From an uncultured Verrucomicrobia subdivision 3 bacterium (GTDB taxonomy: Bacteria; Verrucomicrobiota; Verrucomicrobiia; Limisphaerales; UBA11358): a DNA stretch of 62,621 nucleotides. Location: positions 1 through 62,621 of the forward strand of contig CAIKKJ010000191.1 in NCBI GenBank assembly GCA_903827955.1, given 5' to 3'. Positions 26,664-34,447 of this stretch are shown piece after piece (the stretch's first letter is position 1; every line of letters starts with the position of its first letter). Under the pieces are notes generated by a model. That model was not told the origin of the DNA and searched no databases. It was given only the letters and a program-made list of their open reading frames with translations. The translations under genes were made by a program, and so were the position numbers.

Positions 26664-27179
26664 TTAAATGGTGCCTTCCGTTTCCGTCATTTGCTGGCGC
26701 AGGGTTTTGAGCGCGGTGTGAATCAGGAAGCCGACATTCGTCACGGACAATTTTGTGACGCCGGCAATTTCCTTGTAGCTCAAGCCATTTTGAAATTTCA
26801 GCCGCACGACCTCCTGCTGGTTCGGCGGCAGATGCTTCATCAACCGCAGCGCGCGGCTGGTGCTTTCGTTGTGTTCCGCCTGTGCCGCCGGGGAATGTTC
26901 CCGGCTGGGTTGCGCGGCGAGTTCGATGTCGTCCAATGGTTTCATGCGTTGTTCCTTTCGTTGGATGTCGAACGCACGATTGCGGCAAACGGTGAAAAGC
27001 CATTGGGCCAGGTGGCCCTCAATTTTGGCGGGATCTTCGGCACACAGCCGGAGAAAGGTGTCTTGCACCACGTCGCGGGCGCGGTCGAGGTCGCCCGTGA
27101 TCTGCGTGGCGTAGCGCATCAGCGGGCCTTCGTGCTCGCGCAATGCCGCCCTGATCCAGTCCGATTTAGCTTCGGTCAT
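26664..27179 (-). CDS. ECF-type RNA polymerase sigma factor
   Basis: The ATG at 27179 follows a GGGAAA Shine-Dalgarno; a GTG ten codons upstream lies inside the predicted leader hairpin. The 171-residue protein has region 2 (RYATQITGDLDRARDVVQDTFLRLC, then HLAQWLFTVCRNRAFD) and region 4 (LPPNQQEVVRLKFQNGLSYKEIA with its HTH). It is the first gene of a two-gene unit with the anti-sigma-like vWA protein. The Shine-Dalgarno can be masked by an upstream complementary sequence (see 27185-27248), suggesting translational control. Confidence 0.92.
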   Translation of the reverse strand: MTEAKSDWIRAALREHEGPLMRYATQITGDLDRARDVVQDTFLRLCAEDPAKIEGHLAQWLFTVCRNRAFDIQRKEQRMKPLDDIELAAQPSREHSPAAQAEHNESTSRALRLMKHLPPNQQEVVRLKFQNGLSYKEIAGVTKLSVTNVGFLIHTALKTLRQQMTETEGTI

Positions 27180-27184
27180 AATCG

Positions 27185-27248
27185 TTTCCCGTTTTATGCG
27201 TCCATCCACAGAGACAACGGATGGATGGGAGTTTTATTAGACGGGAAA
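27185..27248 (-). promoter_or_regulatory. Leader hairpin that can mask the sigma-factor ribosome binding site
   Basis: On the minus-strand transcript UUUCCCGU (complement of 27241-27248) can pair with ACGGGAAA (complement of 27185-27192), which contains the Shine-Dalgarno of the sigma gene. A second stem, TCCATCC/GGATGGA (27201-27207/27219-27225), nests inside. The 8-bp outer stem would hide the start until opened by heat, a protein or RNA. Confidence 0.5.
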
Positions 27249-27294
27249 TGAAATATTTTTGCAGCCGCTAAAATCAGCAGAGAGCCCGATAACT

Positions 27295-27876
27295 TTATTT
27301 ACCAGTTTGGCCAAACCATTTGCGAAGAACTTGAACAAAGATTTTGTCCGCACGTTCGCTGACAACTTCAACAAACGAGTAACCACGTTTGACGGCGAGC
27401 CAGAGCGAGGTGGCGAGTAGGACGATGAAAATAGTTTGGTTCTGCCAACCGTCCAGTTTCCATTGGTGTTTCCAAAACCAAATCGGATGGCGGAACAGCG
27501 GTTCGGAATAGCAAATCGGCCAAAGGTCGCCGACAGTTGGTCCACGCGAGCCAACAAGGTCACAGAGCAGATGCAGATGAAACGCCAGCAAGCACAGCAG
27601 CAAAACCTGCCAGCGTTGCCGCGCGAAAAGCGTGAGCAGAATTGAAACAGCAATCGCTCCCGGCCAGCCATGCAGCAAGATGTGGTGATACTGCTGGTAG
27701 TATTGGAACGTGCATTCCTTGCCGGAAATAAAAGAGCCGACGACATCTGCCACTACGCCGAGGCCGTCCGCGTCCGGCACGACGCCCGCCCACGCCACCA
27801 GCTTGCGATCCCGTGGATTGTTGGTGGTTGCCGAAGCAATCAGCCAGCTACCGACGAGATGCGTGAATGGGGACAT
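27295..27876 (-). CDS. YdjM-like membrane-bound metal-dependent hydrolase
   Basis: A 193-residue protein with the family's N-terminal MSPFTHLVGSWL, an internal PDADGL (likely metal ligands), HHILLHGWPGA and FHLHLLCDLVGSRGP motifs and three or four hydrophobic segments. These proteins are integral membrane hydrolases of unclear substrate. It ends 115 bases upstream of the sigma-factor start and faces the same way. Confidence 0.85.
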   Translation of the reverse strand: MSPFTHLVGSWLIASATTNNPRDRKLVAWAGVVPDADGLGVVADVVGSFISGKECTFQYYQQYHHILLHGWPGAIAVSILLTLFARQRWQVLLLCLLAFHLHLLCDLVGSRGPTVGDLWPICYSEPLFRHPIWFWKHQWKLDGWQNQTIFIVLLATSLWLAVKRGYSFVEVVSERADKIFVQVLRKWFGQTGK

Positions 27877-27939
27877 AATTTATTTACGGCGACAATTTTT
27901 CGCGGTGCGGCAGATGATCGGTGGCCGTCCGCTAGGACT

Positions 27940-28068
27940 TCAGCGCGCCAAGGCCGTGTCGCTGGTGTCTTCAAACAGAAATTTCAGCGTCGGCGATTCG
28001 ACGTGGCCGTCGCAAAAGACCACGTTGGCTTTGCCTTGGTGGCGGATGAAATTAGCTGCATTGCGGAA
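27940..28068 (-). pseudogene. C-terminal remnant of an H-X9-DG prepilin-like protein
   Basis: Forty-two codons ending in TGA read FRNAANFIRHQGKANVVFCD then GHVES, an exact H-X9-DG motif as in the C-termini of Verrucomicrobia prepilin-like proteins (compare [14 protein letters not shown] in the gene at 61338). An in-frame TAG stands immediately upstream, and nothing pilin-like precedes it. The DUF4236 gene runs into the fragment in another frame and uses a stop within it (28052-28054). The simplest reading is that incoming DNA removed the rest of the pilin gene. Confidence 0.75.
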
Positions 28069-29413
28069 CTACAAGAGATCCACCACAACCCGGACAACGA
28101 AATTCTTGCCCAGCGGCTTCAGCATTTACCTCGATTGGCTGTTTGCAAAACTGGCACTCAAAATGAACATCCGTCCCAACAATTTTAGGTTGGCTTGGAG
28201 TTTCCGTTGAACTCTCGACTGGCGCTGATTCAGGATTTTCAGTCGGCTCAATCTTGACGGTAATCTGATTGTCAAATGATGCGGCGAAACTTTTCCATGA
28301 TGCAGCAAATCGCTCTAAACGTTCTGGATTGGAAGCGACAAATTTTTCATCCAATCCGGTTGCGCTTTTTAAGATCAATTCTCCGTAAAGAGCAATTGGA
28401 ATTTCGTAATTGCCGGCAAACCGCTTATCCCGACTTCCGTCTTTGTTTGTTTTGGCCCACTCTTGCCCAACCACTTTGGAATCGCTGGGCACTCCGTCTG
28501 CTTCAATAAACCTATATGGCTTGTAAACCAAAACCACATCGCGAAAGGCAATCATTGAGAACGCGGTATTCGAGGCGCGAAAAAGAATAAAACCTGGATA
28601 CAAATAAATATCACCGCCATTCGCATTTTCCAGATGGGGAACTTGTTCTTCCCATTGGATAAAATCACAACCACGAAGATTAAAGCTGACTTTTTTTCGG
28701 CTGATGCTGTTTACGGCTGTTGTCCGTTCTCGATATTTGTCAGTTGCCCTTTCTGCTGTGACATCCCAGATGGCGTTACATCCGGCCAAAGCGGAAAAGT
28801 CATCTCTCATCCTGAAGAATGGTTCCGCCTGCTCTGGCGCGAGATCAATTTCGGTAGCTATCTTGGCGAGACGAAGTTGTTCCTCGAGTTCTACTGCTTT
28901 TGCTGTTGCGATTTCTGCAATGACCCTGCGGTTTTCAAATGATTTCTTGAAAAGTTTTTTGAAAAGAAACCCATTTTCCCACGATGAATATTTTTTTGAA
29001 GCTCGCTTGTTTTCTTCGTTGGCTTTCAAAAATTCACGGCTCGTTTCCTCGTGTTGCTCGTAGGCCGTTTGAATCAAATCTTTCAATTCGCTTAAACTAG
29101 CACTCGTCATTTGTTCTGTGCTGGCGCTGCGAATTTGACGAATTGGAGGCATCCCTGGCTCAGGTTCAACAATAAAATCTGATTGAGGCGGATTAAGATT
29201 TGGACTCGTTAGCGGTGATGGGTTCTGCCCGCCAGAAAGATGTTGGCGAAATGAAATACCTGTGCCCGGAATTGAAGCCGTAGCCATTAACCCGCGATTT
29301 CCAAGATTTAGGGTGAAAGGAGCACCACCGATGCTGGCACTCAATCCTGTTTTTGAAAGATTGAGTTTCAAACCCGGCAAAATTTTGAACGACTGACGGA
29401 ATCGAAAACTCAT
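28052..29413 (-). CDS. DUF4236-domain protein with C-terminal zinc ribbon
   Basis: A 453-residue protein. Residues 1-60 (FRFRQSFKILPGLKLNLSKT, then GISFRQ) are a DUF4236 domain. A Glu/Lys-rich helical stretch (about 110-190) and a beta-rich middle region follow, and the end has a C-x2-C...C-x2-C zinc ribbon (FECQFCKQPIEV, FRCPGCGGSL). The gene is richer in A/T than its neighbours and its last codons come from a broken prepilin gene, both signs of acquisition. DUF4236 proteins are common in accessory regions but have no settled function. Confidence 0.82.
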   Translation of the reverse strand: MSFRFRQSFKILPGLKLNLSKTGLSASIGGAPFTLNLGNRGLMATASIPGTGISFRQHLSGGQNPSPLTSPNLNPPQSDFIVEPEPGMPPIRQIRSASTEQMTSASLSELKDLIQTAYEQHEETSREFLKANEENKRASKKYSSWENGFLFKKLFKKSFENRRVIAEIATAKAVELEEQLRLAKIATEIDLAPEQAEPFFRMRDDFSALAGCNAIWDVTAERATDKYRERTTAVNSISRKKVSFNLRGCDFIQWEEQVPHLENANGGDIYLYPGFILFRASNTAFSMIAFRDVVLVYKPYRFIEADGVPSDSKVVGQEWAKTNKDGSRDKRFAGNYEIPIALYGELILKSATGLDEKFVASNPERLERFAASWKSFAASFDNQITVKIEPTENPESAPVESSTETPSQPKIVGTDVHFECQFCKQPIEVNAEAAGQEFRCPGCGGSLVVPQCS

Positions 29414-29462
29414 ATTTTTCCTATGGTTTAATCGCCGGTTAATTCACTGGCAATGTTTGTTT

Positions 29463-29579
29463 TTACGCCATCGCGCGGGCGATGCTGTTCCACCAGCCGT
29501 CGTGCAGTTCGGTGAGCGGGGCGGAGAATTCTCCGCCGGCGGTTTTCACCGTCAGCTTGTCGCCGCCAAGGGACATCAT
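29463..29579 (-). pseudogene. Displaced copy of the purL 3' end (38-codon fragment)
   Basis: On the minus strand it reads [20 protein letters not shown] and on to [10 protein letters not shown], nearly the same as the PurL C-terminus. Bases 29465-29569 match 30143-30247 at about 91 percent by eye. The first ATG overlaps the antitoxin stop by ATGA, so it could even be translated by coupling. It marks one side of a repeat pair that encloses the toxin-antitoxin module. Confidence 0.8.
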
Positions 29580-29794
29580 TTTGCCACGGCCTTTTGCCGG
29601 CGAATAATTTGCGCCAAGGCCCGCAACGAGTCGTTCACCGCCTCGGCATTAGGGAAAATCCGCGCCACGTCCGGCGCCAGCACCACCACGTTGGTGCCCT
29701 GCTGGTGGCGTCGGGCATACTTGCCGCGCACGCCAGCGGAGAAATCATATTCCGGCTGCATGTCCTTCGGGGATTTAGCGGTTGGTTTGCTCAT
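29576..29794 (-). CDS. Antitoxin of a BrnT-type toxin-antitoxin module
   Basis: The ATG at 29794 gives 72 residues (MSKPTAKSPKDMQPEYDFSA...). The DMQPEYDFSAGVRGKYARRH and GTNVVVLAPDVARIFPNAEA wording is characteristic of a small antitoxin family found beside BrnT-type toxins, ending in a ribbon-helix-helix-like NDSLRALAQII. It overlaps the toxin gene by 20 bases, with the toxin first. Antitoxins of this kind usually bind their own promoter as well as the toxin. Confidence 0.78.
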   Translation of the reverse strand: MSKPTAKSPKDMQPEYDFSAGVRGKYARRHQQGTNVVVLAPDVARIFPNAEAVNDSLRALAQIIRRQKAVAK

Positions 29795-30056
29795 AATTCT
29801 TTCGTTCGCGCCGGCTCGCGGGCCGCGCGCTGATGATGCGGATATTATCACCGCGTTCGGTGTGGACGACAACCAGAATCCGGCCCCGATGCGAACGGCC
29901 CAAAATGATGAACCGATTTTCGGCCTCTGAATGCACCGGATCGGGAATGGTCAATGAATCGGCATCGCCAAACACCGTGGTCGCCTCCTGAAAACTGACT
30001 TGATGCTTGGCCAGATTGGTTCCGGCCTTGTTGGCATCCCACTCAAACGTCAGCAT
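29775..30056 (-). CDS. brnT: BrnT-family RNase toxin
   Basis: The ATG at 30056 gives MLTFEWDANKAGTNLAKHQV, the standard BrnT opening; an in-frame start at 30110 would add unrelated residues. The 93-residue protein has FEWDxxKAxxNxxKHxVSF, then EATTVFGD, a RFIILGRS strand and RIISARPASRRERKNYE. These are the features of the BrnT ribonuclease fold, which cuts mRNA in cells unless bound by its antitoxin. The pair sits just downstream of purL between two copies of the purL 3' end. Confidence 0.88.
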   Translation of the reverse strand: MLTFEWDANKAGTNLAKHQVSFQEATTVFGDADSLTIPDPVHSEAENRFIILGRSHRGRILVVVHTERGDNIRIISARPASRRERKNYEQTNR

Positions 30057-30140
30057 GGCGAGAGTTGAACCAACTTGCCGCTCCGGCGCAAACAAAAAAG
30101 CGGCCTCCATTTTTGGAAGCCGCTTTCATTGCAAAAGAAA

Positions 30141-32555
30141 TCACGCCATCGCGCGGGCGATGCTGTTCCACCACGGGTCGTGCAGTTCGGTGAGCGGACC
30201 GGAGAATTCGCCAGCGGCAGTTTTCACCGTCAGCTTGTCGCCGCCGACTTTGCCGATCTGCACGGCGGGCACGCCCATGAGCTTGGCGCGTTCGACCACT
30301 TTCACGGCGTCGAGCGGTTTGCAACTGATGACCACGCGCGATTGCGTTTCGCCGAAGAGCAGGGCGTCCAGCCGGTGGGGCGAGGCTACTGACGAGCCGT
30401 CTTCCGCACCCCCATCGGCTCGCGAGGACGCTCGCCCCACCAATGAAAGATCAATCGTTGCCCCAATCAATCGCGGCGTTTCCCGAGCAATCAACTGCGA
30501 GATGCAGCTTTCCGCGAGCGCGACGGCGAGGCCGCCTTCGCTGCAATCGTGCGCGCTCTTCACGAGACCGGATTGGATCAGGCCGATGAGCGTGGTGTGC
30601 AGCGTCTTCGCGACTTCGAGGTCGCAACGCGGCGGCGAGCCGGCCTTCTTGCCGTGGATGACTTGCAGATACGCGCTGCCGCCGAGGCCGAAGATCGGGT
30701 CGGCTTGGTCCACCGCGTCGCCGAGCAGGATGACGGCGTCGCCTTCGTCCTTGAACCATTGCGTGGTGACGTGCTCCAGCTTTTCGATGAGGCCGACGAC
30801 GGAAATCGTGGGCGTCGGATCAATCGGGCCAGCGGGGCTTTGATTGTAGAGCGAGCAGTTGCCGCCGGTGACAGGCGCGTTGAAGGCTTTGCAACCTTCC
30901 GCGAGTCCGCGCACGGATTCCTTGATCTGCCAGAACAGCTCGGGCTTGAGCGGGCTGGGCATGTTGAGATTGTCCGTCGCGCCGAGCGGCAAAGCGCCGG
31001 AGCAGGCGAGATTGCGGCAGGCTTCGGCCACGGCGATTTTCGCGCCTTCGTAAGGATCGAGATAAACGTAGCCGCCATTGCAATCCACGGTCATGGCGAT
31101 GAGCTTCTCGGAAACTGTCGGGTCGCCGACTTTGGCGGCGAGTTCCGCGCTCATAACGGGCAGGGAATCCGTCTTGATGCGGATGACCGCCGCGTCGCTG
31201 CCGGGCAACACCACCGAGCCGTCGCGCACTTGATGATCGTATTGACGATAAACCCAGTTCTTGGACGCGATGCTCGGGAACGCGAGCAACTTTTTCAAAA
31301 CGTCCGCGGGCGCAGTCGTGTCGGCGATGCCGTCGAGACGGAACGCTTTCACTTCCGCGATGTAAGCGGGTTCTTTCGCTTCGCGCTGATACACCGGTGA
31401 TTCGTCGGCGATTTTCTTCGCGGGAATGTCCACGACGAGTTTCCCGCCATGGCGCACCTTCATGTGGCCGGTGTCGGTGATGATGCCGATCTCGGCCCAC
31501 GGCAAATCCCATTTGTCGAAAATGCGTTTCACTTCCTCTTCGCGGCCCTTATGGACGACGATGAGCATGCGCTCCTGCGATTCCGAAAGCATGAGTTCGT
31601 AGCTGCTCATGTTCGCGGCGCGTTGCGGAACTTGGTCGAGTTCGATCTCGATGCCCGTGCCGGCGCGCGCGGCCATTTCGCAGGTGGAACAGGTCAAACC
31701 CGCCGCGCCCATGTCTTGCATGCCGGCGACCGCGCCGGTGGCGAGCAGTTCGAGGCACGCTTCGCACACGAGTTTTTCCATGAACGGATCGCCGACCTGC
31801 ACCGCGCCGCGCTGTTGCTCGGCGGATTCCTCGGTCAAATCCTGCGACGCAAACGCCGCGCCCGCGAGACCGTCGCGACCCGTCGCCGGCCCGACATAAA
31901 ACACCGGATTGCCCACGCCCTTGGCCGCGCCGCGCGTGATCTGTTCATGGCGCAGAACGCCGAGACAGAACGCGTTCACGAGCGGATTGCCTTGATACGT
32001 CTTGTCGAAATACACCTCGCCCGCGACGGTCGGAATGCCGAAGCAATTCCCGTAATGCGCGATGCCGCTGACGACGCCGGCGAACAATCTCCGATTGTTG
32101 GCAATTTCAGATTTTGAATTTGAAATGTCAGATTCGCCGTTCGCCGTGATCGGTCCGAACCTCAACGAGTTCACCGCACACACCGGCCTTGCGCCCATCG
32201 TGAAGATGTCGCGCACGATGCCGCCGACGCCGGTGGTTGCGCCCTGAAACGGCTCGACCGCGCTCGGATGGTTGTGCGACTCGATCTTGAACGCGATGGC
32301 GATGCCGTCGCCGATGTCGATGATGCCGGCATTTTCCTCGCCCGCCCCGACGAGAATCTTGGGCGACTTGGTGGGGAAGGTCTTGAGCAACGGCTTGGTA
32401 TTTTTGTAGCTGCAATGCTCGCTCCACATCACAGAAAAGATGCCGAGCTCGGTGTAGCTCGGCGTGCGGCCGAGGATTTCCACGGCATGGGCGTATTCTT
32501 CCGGCGTGAGGTTGTGTTTGGCAACCAACTCTGGGGTGATGGCGGGTTCGGTCAT
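30141..32555 (-). CDS. purL: Phosphoribosylformylglycinamidine synthase, PurL subunit
   Basis: An 804-residue PurL of the small-subunit type that works with PurS and PurQ to make FGAM in purine synthesis. Motifs include [14 protein letters not shown] (residues 41-54), [17 protein letters not shown] and, near the end, [14 protein letters not shown]. It is about 60 residues longer than the usual subunit, partly because of two in-frame insertions. Residues 141-153 ([12 protein letters not shown]) are AT-rich encoded, and residues about 704-729 ([11 protein letters not shown]...) come from a GC-rich palindrome. purQ and purS lie further upstream, separated from purL by an IS element and accessory genes. 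Confidence 0.96.
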   Translation of the reverse strand: MTEPAITPELVAKHNLTPEEYAHAVEILGRTPSYTELGIFSVMWSEHCSYKNTKPLLKTFPTKSPKILVGAGEENAGIIDIGDGIAIAFKIESHNHPSAVEPFQGATTGVGGIVRDIFTMGARPVCAVNSLRFGPITANGESDISNSKSEIANNRRLFAGVVSGIAHYGNCFGIPTVAGEVYFDKTYQGNPLVNAFCLGVLRHEQITRGAAKGVGNPVFYVGPATGRDGLAGAAFASQDLTEESAEQQRGAVQVGDPFMEKLVCEACLELLATGAVAGMQDMGAAGLTCSTCEMAARAGTGIEIELDQVPQRAANMSSYELMLSESQERMLIVVHKGREEEVKRIFDKWDLPWAEIGIITDTGHMKVRHGGKLVVDIPAKKIADESPVYQREAKEPAYIAEVKAFRLDGIADTTAPADVLKKLLAFPSIASKNWVYRQYDHQVRDGSVVLPGSDAAVIRIKTDSLPVMSAELAAKVGDPTVSEKLIAMTVDCNGGYVYLDPYEGAKIAVAEACRNLACSGALPLGATDNLNMPSPLKPELFWQIKESVRGLAEGCKAFNAPVTGGNCSLYNQSPAGPIDPTPTISVVGLIEKLEHVTTQWFKDEGDAVILLGDAVDQADPIFGLGGSAYLQVIHGKKAGSPPRCDLEVAKTLHTTLIGLIQSGLVKSAHDCSEGGLAVALAESCISQLIARETPRLIGATIDLSLVGRASSRADGGAEDGSSVASPHRLDALLFGETQSRVVISCKPLDAVKVVERAKLMGVPAVQIGKVGGDKLTVKTAAGEFSGPLTELHDPWWNSIARAMA
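30374..30441. repeat. REP-like palindrome inserted in frame in purL
   Basis: GGTGGGGCGAG (30374-30384) pairs perfectly with CTCGCCCCACC (30431-30441), and CGAGCC (30393-30398) with GGCTCG (30417-30422). It encodes the Ser/Ala/Arg/Gly-rich insertion between IDLSL and LLFGETQSR of PurL. Length is 68 bases; with adjoining bases the reading frame is kept. Confidence 0.7.
32098..32140. repeat. AT-rich palindromic insertion in purL
   Basis: ATTTCA ... TGAAAT arms enclose GATTTTGAATT in an otherwise GC-rich gene. It encodes [12 protein letters not shown] between TANG and the [17 protein letters not shown] block, where other PurL proteins run directly into an LF-x-x-V-V block. It resembles the AT-rich segment in thiE. 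Confidence 0.55.
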
Positions 32556-32561
32556 TTGAAA

Positions 32562-32792
32562 TTATTTTTCCACGTTTGAACGCAAATTGTTTTGAAGCCT
32601 AACAACACCAGCTCGTCTGTTCAAGCAAACCAATCCTTCAAAGCATTCATCGCAAATTGTCCAAATGTGAAAAATGTCATTAAAACGTGGCTTCATATCC
32701 AGAACAACCGACCGCGAAGGGCGTGTCTGCCAAAAATCACCTGTTACAGAACCGCACATTTCACAGAAGGACTTAGCTTCGCGCAAAATCAT
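32562..32792 (-). CDS. Small Cys-rich (degenerate HNH-like?) protein
   Basis: A 76-residue frame ending 6 bases before purL. It has C-E-M-C-G and, after a 30-residue gap, C-D-E-C-F-E-G, so it probably binds zinc. The spacing recalls small HNH-type proteins (CxMCG ... CxxC) but the catalytic His residues are absent. Base composition is AT-rich like the neighbouring XRE-HNH pair. It may be a remnant or a real small zinc protein; it could be co-transcribed with purL. Confidence 0.5.
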   Translation of the reverse strand: MILREAKSFCEMCGSVTGDFWQTRPSRSVVLDMKPRFNDIFHIWTICDECFEGLVCLNRRAGVVRLQNNLRSNVEK

Positions 32793-32880
32793 AATCCAGC
32801 CTAGTCTGCATCCTCGCCAACAGGCAAGAATGTTCTTTTAAGGAACACGCCAAGAGCTGCTTTCTGTTACAAAATAGCAA

Positions 32881-33156
32881 ATGGTAGCAAGCTCCAAAAA
32901 GGCCGAATCGCGCAACATCATCGGCGAGCGAGTCAAAGAGGCGCGCCAGAATTTCAGCCCACCGCTGACGCAAGACCAGCTTTCCGGTCGTTTGGCGAAG
33001 GAAGGAATCCAAATTGACCGGGTTGTTCTGGCTAAAATCGAAAGCGGATTGAGATGCGCTTTTGATTATGAGGTAAAGGCATTGGCTTCGGTTTTGAAAG
33101 TGGACGCCAACTGGCTGCTGGGAATTTCGTCCCGAAAAATCAAATCGTCCCGATGA
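32881..33156 (+). CDS. XRE-family HTH regulator
   Basis: A 91-residue protein with a helix-turn-helix from about 13 to 75 (IIGERVKEARQNFSPPLTQD, then QLSGRLAKEGI, VVLAKIESG) and the family's LASVLKVDANWLLG ending. It overlaps the HNH gene by ATGA, so the two are coupled, and runs opposite to the pur genes around it. It probably regulates its own small operon, as controller proteins of nuclease genes do. Confidence 0.85.
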   Translation: MVASSKKAESRNIIGERVKEARQNFSPPLTQDQLSGRLAKEGIQIDRVVLAKIESGLRCAFDYEVKALASVLKVDANWLLGISSRKIKSSR

Positions 33157-33785
33157 GCTTTCAAACTGCGGCATATCTTCGGAAGGCAACAGGGCGAGCC
33201 AAGTCAGATGTGGCAAATAAGCTCGTGAGTATGTTTCTCCACGAAGTTAGCCGCAAAATTACTGCGAAGATTGGATTTAATGTCGCTGATGAGAAATACG
33301 TCCATGCAGTTGAAACCGAGTTTGGAGGTCATTGTTGTTACTGCGGCAGATTGCTGGAAAGCGACAGGGCAGCCGTTGAACATCCAGACGGCATGAACCG
33401 ATTTCGAGCGGGATTGCACATCCCTGGCAACGTGCTCGTCTCTTGCAAGAAATGTAACAACGAGAAGCGACGCGACGACCAGCTTCATGAACTCACGTTG
33501 GCAAAGACTGGATGGGAATCATTCCTTTCGCATGACGGAACAAAATGCGGCGAACATTGTAAAACCTGTGCCTATTGGAAAACCATTTGGCCGGAGGAAA
33601 TGAGGGCCAAAAATTTGAAGGCAGCACGTCGAAAGATTTTAGAGTTTCGCACGCGTTATCAAAAATCAATTGAGTTAAATACCAAAGCTCACGATTCGCT
33701 CCGTCAAGAATTGGATAAAATCTATCGGGAATGCCAATCATTCGCGACGGACAGAATCAAGAAGGCTGTTGAAGCGGTTGCGTGA
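33153..33785 (+). CDS. HNH nuclease-like protein
   Basis: A 210-residue protein with an HNH/zinc core at about 60-115: HCCYCGRLL, VEHPDGMNRFRAGLHIPGNV and CKKCNNEKRRDD. The first His-Asp-Gly of EHPDG and the Asn of GNVLVSC fit the HNH fold. A second Cys cluster (CGEHCKTCAYW) and a basic helical C-terminus follow. No methyltransferase is next to it. It could be a restriction-like nuclease, a phage-defence effector or a mobile-element gene. The XRE regulator is translationally coupled upstream. Confidence 0.78.
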   Translation: MSFQTAAYLRKATGRAKSDVANKLVSMFLHEVSRKITAKIGFNVADEKYVHAVETEFGGHCCYCGRLLESDRAAVEHPDGMNRFRAGLHIPGNVLVSCKKCNNEKRRDDQLHELTLAKTGWESFLSHDGTKCGEHCKTCAYWKTIWPEEMRAKNLKAARRKILEFRTRYQKSIELNTKAHDSLRQELDKIYRECQSFATDRIKKAVEAVA

Positions 33786-33799
33786 CGCGCCGCAGCCCA

Positions 33800-34418
33800 G
33801 CGCCGTAGGCGCGACATCTTTGTAGAAACCAAGACCAAACATTCTCTAGCTCCGTCAGGAGCGACATATTCCGCAAATCATTCCTCGCCGGTTTTGAAAA
33901 TGTATCGCGGGTCGTATTCCACCCCAAACTTCTCCAGCAACGCAACGTATTCCTCGCGGAAAGATTTCTTGGCATGATGTTTTTGCTGGTTCTCGATGTA
34001 ACGAATCACCGCGCCAAGTTGGGAGCGCGAATATGAAAACGCGCCAAAACCTTCCTGCCAAGAAAATCTTCCGATTACCCACCGCTTTTCGTTGATGAAT
34101 TTTGACGAGCCGGCTTTTACATCACGCACCAAATCTGAAAGCGATGAATCTGGTCGCAAACCGACGAGCAAATGCAAATGATCCGGCATATTGTTTATGG
34201 CAATCAGTTTTTGTTTCTGACCGGAAACAATGCCGGTGATGTATTTTTGCAGTTCGTCGTTGTGTTCGGGCTTGATGAGGCTTTGCCTGCCTTCAACGGC
34301 GAACACGACGTGGATATAAATTTGCGTGTAGGTGTTGGCCATGCGCCGAAGATGCCGCTCCTGACGGAGCTTGAAAACATTTTTGTTTCGCTTCTACAAA
34401 GATTTCACACCTACGGCG
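33800..34418. mobile_element. IS200/RAYT-like element with long inverted ends
   Basis: The transposase gene is bracketed by similar sequences in opposite orientation: 33800-33872 and 34344-34418. Each has an outer G/CGCCGTAGG word, a CTTTGTAGAA word and an inner AGCTCCGTCAGGAGC hairpin (33848-33862; complement 34356-34370). The left end also forms GCGCC/GGCGC. Such hairpin ends match the single-strand transposition signals of IS200/IS605 and REP-associated transposases. It sits 29 bases after the purQ stop. Confidence 0.75.
33878..34342 (-). CDS. REP-associated / IS200-type Y1 transposase
   Basis: A 154-residue Y1 transposase. It has the opening YTQIYIHVVFAVEGRQSLI, the HUH metal motif in MPDHLHLLVGLRPD, and the catalytic Tyr in AVIRYIENQQKHH. 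The length and the TYTQIYIHVVFA start are typical of the REP-associated tyrosine transposase group. The gene is intact and lies inside inverted hairpin ends, so the element may still be mobile or may have helped spread the local palindromes. Confidence 0.92.
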   Translation of the reverse strand: MANTYTQIYIHVVFAVEGRQSLIKPEHNDELQKYITGIVSGQKQKLIAINNMPDHLHLLVGLRPDSSLSDLVRDVKAGSSKFINEKRWVIGRFSWQEGFGAFSYSRSQLGAVIRYIENQQKHHAKKSFREEYVALLEKFGVEYDPRYIFKTGEE

Positions 34419-34447
34419 TTTCAACAGGCGAACAAAGCAAGTTTACT

